Source: Liolophura sinensis
Lineage: Eukaryota > Mollusca > Polyplacophora > Chitonida > Chitonidae
DNA length: 64,000 nucleotides
Assembly (NCBI RefSeq): GCF_032854445.1
Contig: NC_088300.1
Span: 52,796,984 to 52,860,983, forward strand
Direction: 5' to 3'
The first letter of the stretch is position 1; each line of letters opens with the position of its first letter. Below the pieces are notes generated by a model. It worked only from the letters and a program-made list of their open reading frames with translations, searched no databases and was not told the origin of the DNA. Shown piece by piece: positions 60,531 through 64,000 of the stretch. Position numbers and translations under genes: made by a program.

Positions 60531-63494
60531 AGTGATTTGAGTAATTGTGATGAGAGTGTGATGGCGTCCCACACTATAGGGAGTAATGCGGGCCCCACAC
60601 CACCACCTGATTTCTACCACAAACTTGACAAAACTTGACCGTTGTATTAAAAACTACACCCGTGGTCAGCAACATTGAAGAGTGGGACTTTCCACATTCT
60701 CAAGTCTTACACACTTATGTTGAAATTATTTTCAGATGAAACTTTGCTAGAAAGTATTATCGCTAACATAACCCAATCGTTATTTACCTCTGTGTGCGGA
60801 AATACCATGTTGTTTAGATACATATTTACGGTTTATTCTAGCTTGAGAGCATTTTGTTATGGACTTATTAAATTTATCATGCAAAACCATTGGAGTTTGG
60901 TTGGATAAAATGCATGGTTAATATCTAAATACAAAATTAAAACAACATCATACCATTGACTAAGTGGCAGACAATATTCTCAGTGAAATTGCTAAGTATT
61001 GTCCAGTATATTATGTAGAGAAGGGTTTGTATGACTGCTCTTTGTTATAAAATGCTTCCCGGGGATTTAGTTACGCTATCTTCGAAACCTCCTTTTGAAA
61101 AGATTCTGATCAGTGTGTCATAAAAACGAAAAAAAAAAAAAAAAAAACGATTTTATTTACCATTATAGGCTGTGGTCATAAGGTTTTCTGTAGTCCAGTG
61201 ATGTCTGTCAGACGCCATTACATAATTTAAAATTCAAGTCTCTATGTAAAAAAAAACGATCCTGTGTACGGATGAAGTGTCGTTTCCAGTTTGGTCAAAG
61301 TGTAAGTTTAAACATTATCGTAAAAGGTCTAGTTACAACAATGCCATCTTCAGGATGATACAGAAGAAACTTCACTGAGGAGTGATGAGACATTTAATGA
61401 AAGTGCATATATGTGTAGTCAAAGAAACACCAAACGTTTGATTCCATACAAGTTATTAGCGGAAATGTCTACTGAAGTGTCCGTGAAAAAAAATTAAATA
61501 TCCAGTTCGAAAAATTATAGCCATTTTACATGATATATTCAGCCTGTTGTGGGAAAGTTTCCGCTATAGTGCCTTGGAATGTTGTCTAATTAATTTACTA
61601 AATTAAATAAAGTCAAAAGACTGTATGGCGTCGCGTTAGGGATAAATAAAAAAATTTATTTTCCTTCACAGACAGGAGGCTTGTTTTCCTTATGAAGTTT
61701 ATGAGCACTTTCATCTCTGTTATAGCCTCGAATTGGAGACAACGTTTATTGTTGTGTTTAATTATAATTATGCTCGAATGAATTTTATGGTTAAGTTGAA
61801 AAGGTCGTCTGAGTTTATTGTATCATAAAACCTGGTCTATGTAGTTCAGCTGTAACATCAAGATCCCCATCATACATGTACATAGACACGATTTAGTTCA
61901 AACAATTCTATGCAGATAGAAGTTCACATAATATTATCAACCTACTTTACTCTTCGTTGTTTCCCCACGGTATCAGATGTCATTAGCAAGATGTATATAA
62001 TAAATGAACATGAAGGCAAAATGCGTATATTGATGTTTTGTCTACCCCATGCACTTATAAGCTACGTGCTCGCCATATTGTACAATATATGGCGCAACGC
62101 TGCCCTAGTTGTTATTCTATAGTTGTATATAGGCCTAGAACAGAAATAAACCTTTATACCCGGCTCATCATATTGTGTTCTTTCGTACGTTGTGTACGCC
62201 CAGATGACGAACAGTTCTTTTTATATATATGTAAATTTCCTCCTCAAATATTTTAGGTCGTGTTAAGATTCATTATGGTGGGCCTATTTTGTTGAAATGT
62301 TTTAATTTCGCGTCATGTGTGTCTTTGAACGGTGTATTTTTTGCTGCAGGCACTTCACCTAACATATGAACTTTTAGGTTATAAAACCCTAACTAAATCT
62401 ATGATAACAACTCTGTTATTGAGTTCCATTATTGAATTTGTTTAAATGTTTTCACATAATCTCATATATAAGAACATTTATTAAAGCACTACGTATGTGT
62501 GTCTATGAACGATGTATGTTTTTGCTAAAAGTATTTCCCGCAGTTTATGAGCTTTCAGGTTCCATAGCCCCAACTAAATCTATGATAACATCTCCGTTAT
62601 TGACCTCCCTTCCATCACACATATGAAGCACTTGATAACGCCTGAACACGAACATGTTTACATTTCAGCCAACACAACTAGACCTTAAAATGCGAATTTT
62701 ATTTACACTTTTCTCTCTAGGCAGAACACGGAATTTAACGCACAAACTTCGCCTTATGATCCTTACAAATGATAGAAACCCGAAAATCCCAGAGTGTGGA
62801 GAAATCCGACATCTGCAAAGTTCGTAATGGATAACAGAGATCACGCTGGATTTTCAAACTTACTTAGTGATCAAACAAGATTTATCCGTTGAAATCATAA
62901 CATACATAGCTAGAAGCTTAATATAGAGTGTATCTGACTTCCATGAACCAAAAGACAAGTCAAATCTCCGAAACTATACCTGGAGATTTTCAGCAAAAAT
63001 TGATCAGCTCAAATAAAATGTAATTTTTTATATTGTCTTAGAATAGTCCAAATATTTACGTTTTACAAAATATCAGCCTCTTTTGTGCCGTTAAAAATAG
63101 GAAATTAAGTTTATAAAATTTATAACTTGGGTCAATTTATTACGTTTTCAAACTTCTGAATCATTTTATCACTATAAGTAGCACCGGTGCATGTACCATG
63201 CAGTCATTTTTCTGAAAGAGGATAATTCTAATAAATTCATTTTGACTAGCAGAGAAAATCGGATTCTCGTAATAGCCTATTTAAGCTAAAATATCATGTG
63301 TTGCATTCATTTTAATTACCTAATTTTTTTAATTGTCTACACCTGACCGTTAACATGCAGAAATAAATTTGAAGCCTCGCATTCAAATCAATGTACTCCA
63401 TGGGTTATGTGTAATGACATCTAAATGGTGTTTGCAATCAAATATTTAATAGATACACATATTATGATATTGTGTATACTGTCTTGATATAATT

Positions 63495-63715
63495 CTAGAC
63501 CAGTGACGTCTAATAACTTGTAATTAACATCACTGCATTTTTTACCTAATTCTGCTTAAACCATGATGCTAGGGGGCGTGTAATTTTGCTACTGTTTATG
63601 CATTTATATGAACAGTTAGAATAAAACCCTAACTGAAGTAAATTGACAGGAGGCCGTATTTCACCGGCTGATCATTTGCAAGCTATACACACTGTCGTCG
63701 CTGCTCTGGTTTTAT
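63495..63715 (+). repeat. Dispersed repeat family R, copy 2
   Basis: CTAGACCAGTGACGTCTAAT, GGGGCGTGTAATTTTGCTAC, AACCCTAACTGAAGTAAATT, CTGTCGTCGCTGCTCTGGTT, co-linear with 22810-23045. Confidence 0.8.
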
Positions 63716-64000
63716 TTCGTGCTGTGCGCCTTAATTATATTTTATATTTTAATCTAGTATATTTAATATATATCTGTATATGGCTTTCTACTTTTAAATG
63801 ATCTGTTTGCTTCTTTTTTTTCCTTTGGCCGCATATTTTAAAAAGCGACTTGTTTCCTGTTTGTTGTAATTATGGGTGTTATAATTCTCATGTAGAAGCT
63901 GTATCTGTTTCCCGATTTTACCATGGTCTCATCACGGTATGGTTGTAACCATTCATTCCATCTAAATGCTATATTTAAAACAAATAATCAGGAAAAGAAT

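Larger units (their letters stand above)
57656..64000. other. Right-hand region without a recognised gene
   Basis: About 6.3 kb of AT-rich sequence. It holds (TTG)n at about 59175-59195, a MITE end at 60438, a poly-A run at 61128-61147, and a family R copy at 63495-63715. Short open frames have no recognisable domains. A non-coding or distal exon of a gene to the right cannot be excluded. Confidence 0.5.

Overview
This window is animal nuclear DNA, most probably from a mollusc. Genes are split into short exons with GT/AG boundaries and long AT-rich introns. Minisatellites abound, and several tRNA-derived SINE families are scattered throughout. One of them, with a tail reading like TTGAGTACGGCGTAAAACA and a body with CGACGGCGGCCAGCATTATGG, is of a type I associate with molluscs. 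The mollusc assignment is an inference from repeats; no species is claimed. There are no operons, ribosome binding sites, CRISPR arrays or rRNA genes.

Two protein-coding genes can be reconstructed exon by exon, both on the + strand. (1) The 3' part of a heterotrimeric G-protein alpha subunit occupies 1460-7412 in five exons; the P-loop exons lie to the left of the window. Its intron positions match those I recall for the Gi class, but several signature residues are unusual, and one exon carries a one-base frameshift just before the guanine-recognition motif. (2) A secreted lysyl oxidase-like enzyme (LOXL2/3/4 type) spans 16655-46767. It has a signal peptide, a first SRCR domain (split over exons), a Thr/Pro and acidic linker, a second SRCR domain resembling the last SRCR of LOXL2, and a complete catalytic domain in five exons. 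The copper-binding histidines, the LTQ lysine and tyrosine and ten cysteines are all present. A second copy of the SRCR1 N-terminal half-exon at 20184-20398 has two frameshifts and looks like a decayed or mutually exclusive exon.

Layout: 1-1459 intron or flank of the G-alpha gene with a SINE remnant; 1460-7412 G-alpha, with a 49-bp minisatellite just before its fourth visible exon; 7413-16654 intergenic, with several minisatellites, SINEs and a 534-bp TTAA-flanked MITE; 16655-46767 the LOXL gene, whose introns hold a 32-bp array, dispersed duplications and a very large 44-bp array (about 37.8-42.69 kb) running directly into the splice acceptor of the first catalytic exon; 46768-64000 intergenic, with microsatellites, SINEs, a 25-bp array and a 40-bp array (about 55.0-57.65 kb). 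No further gene was recognised in the last 17 kb.

The two genes have no obvious joint function: one is an intracellular signalling GTPase, the other an extracellular amine oxidase that crosslinks collagen-type matrix. Most long open frames outside the listed exons are by-products of tandem repeats or SINEs.
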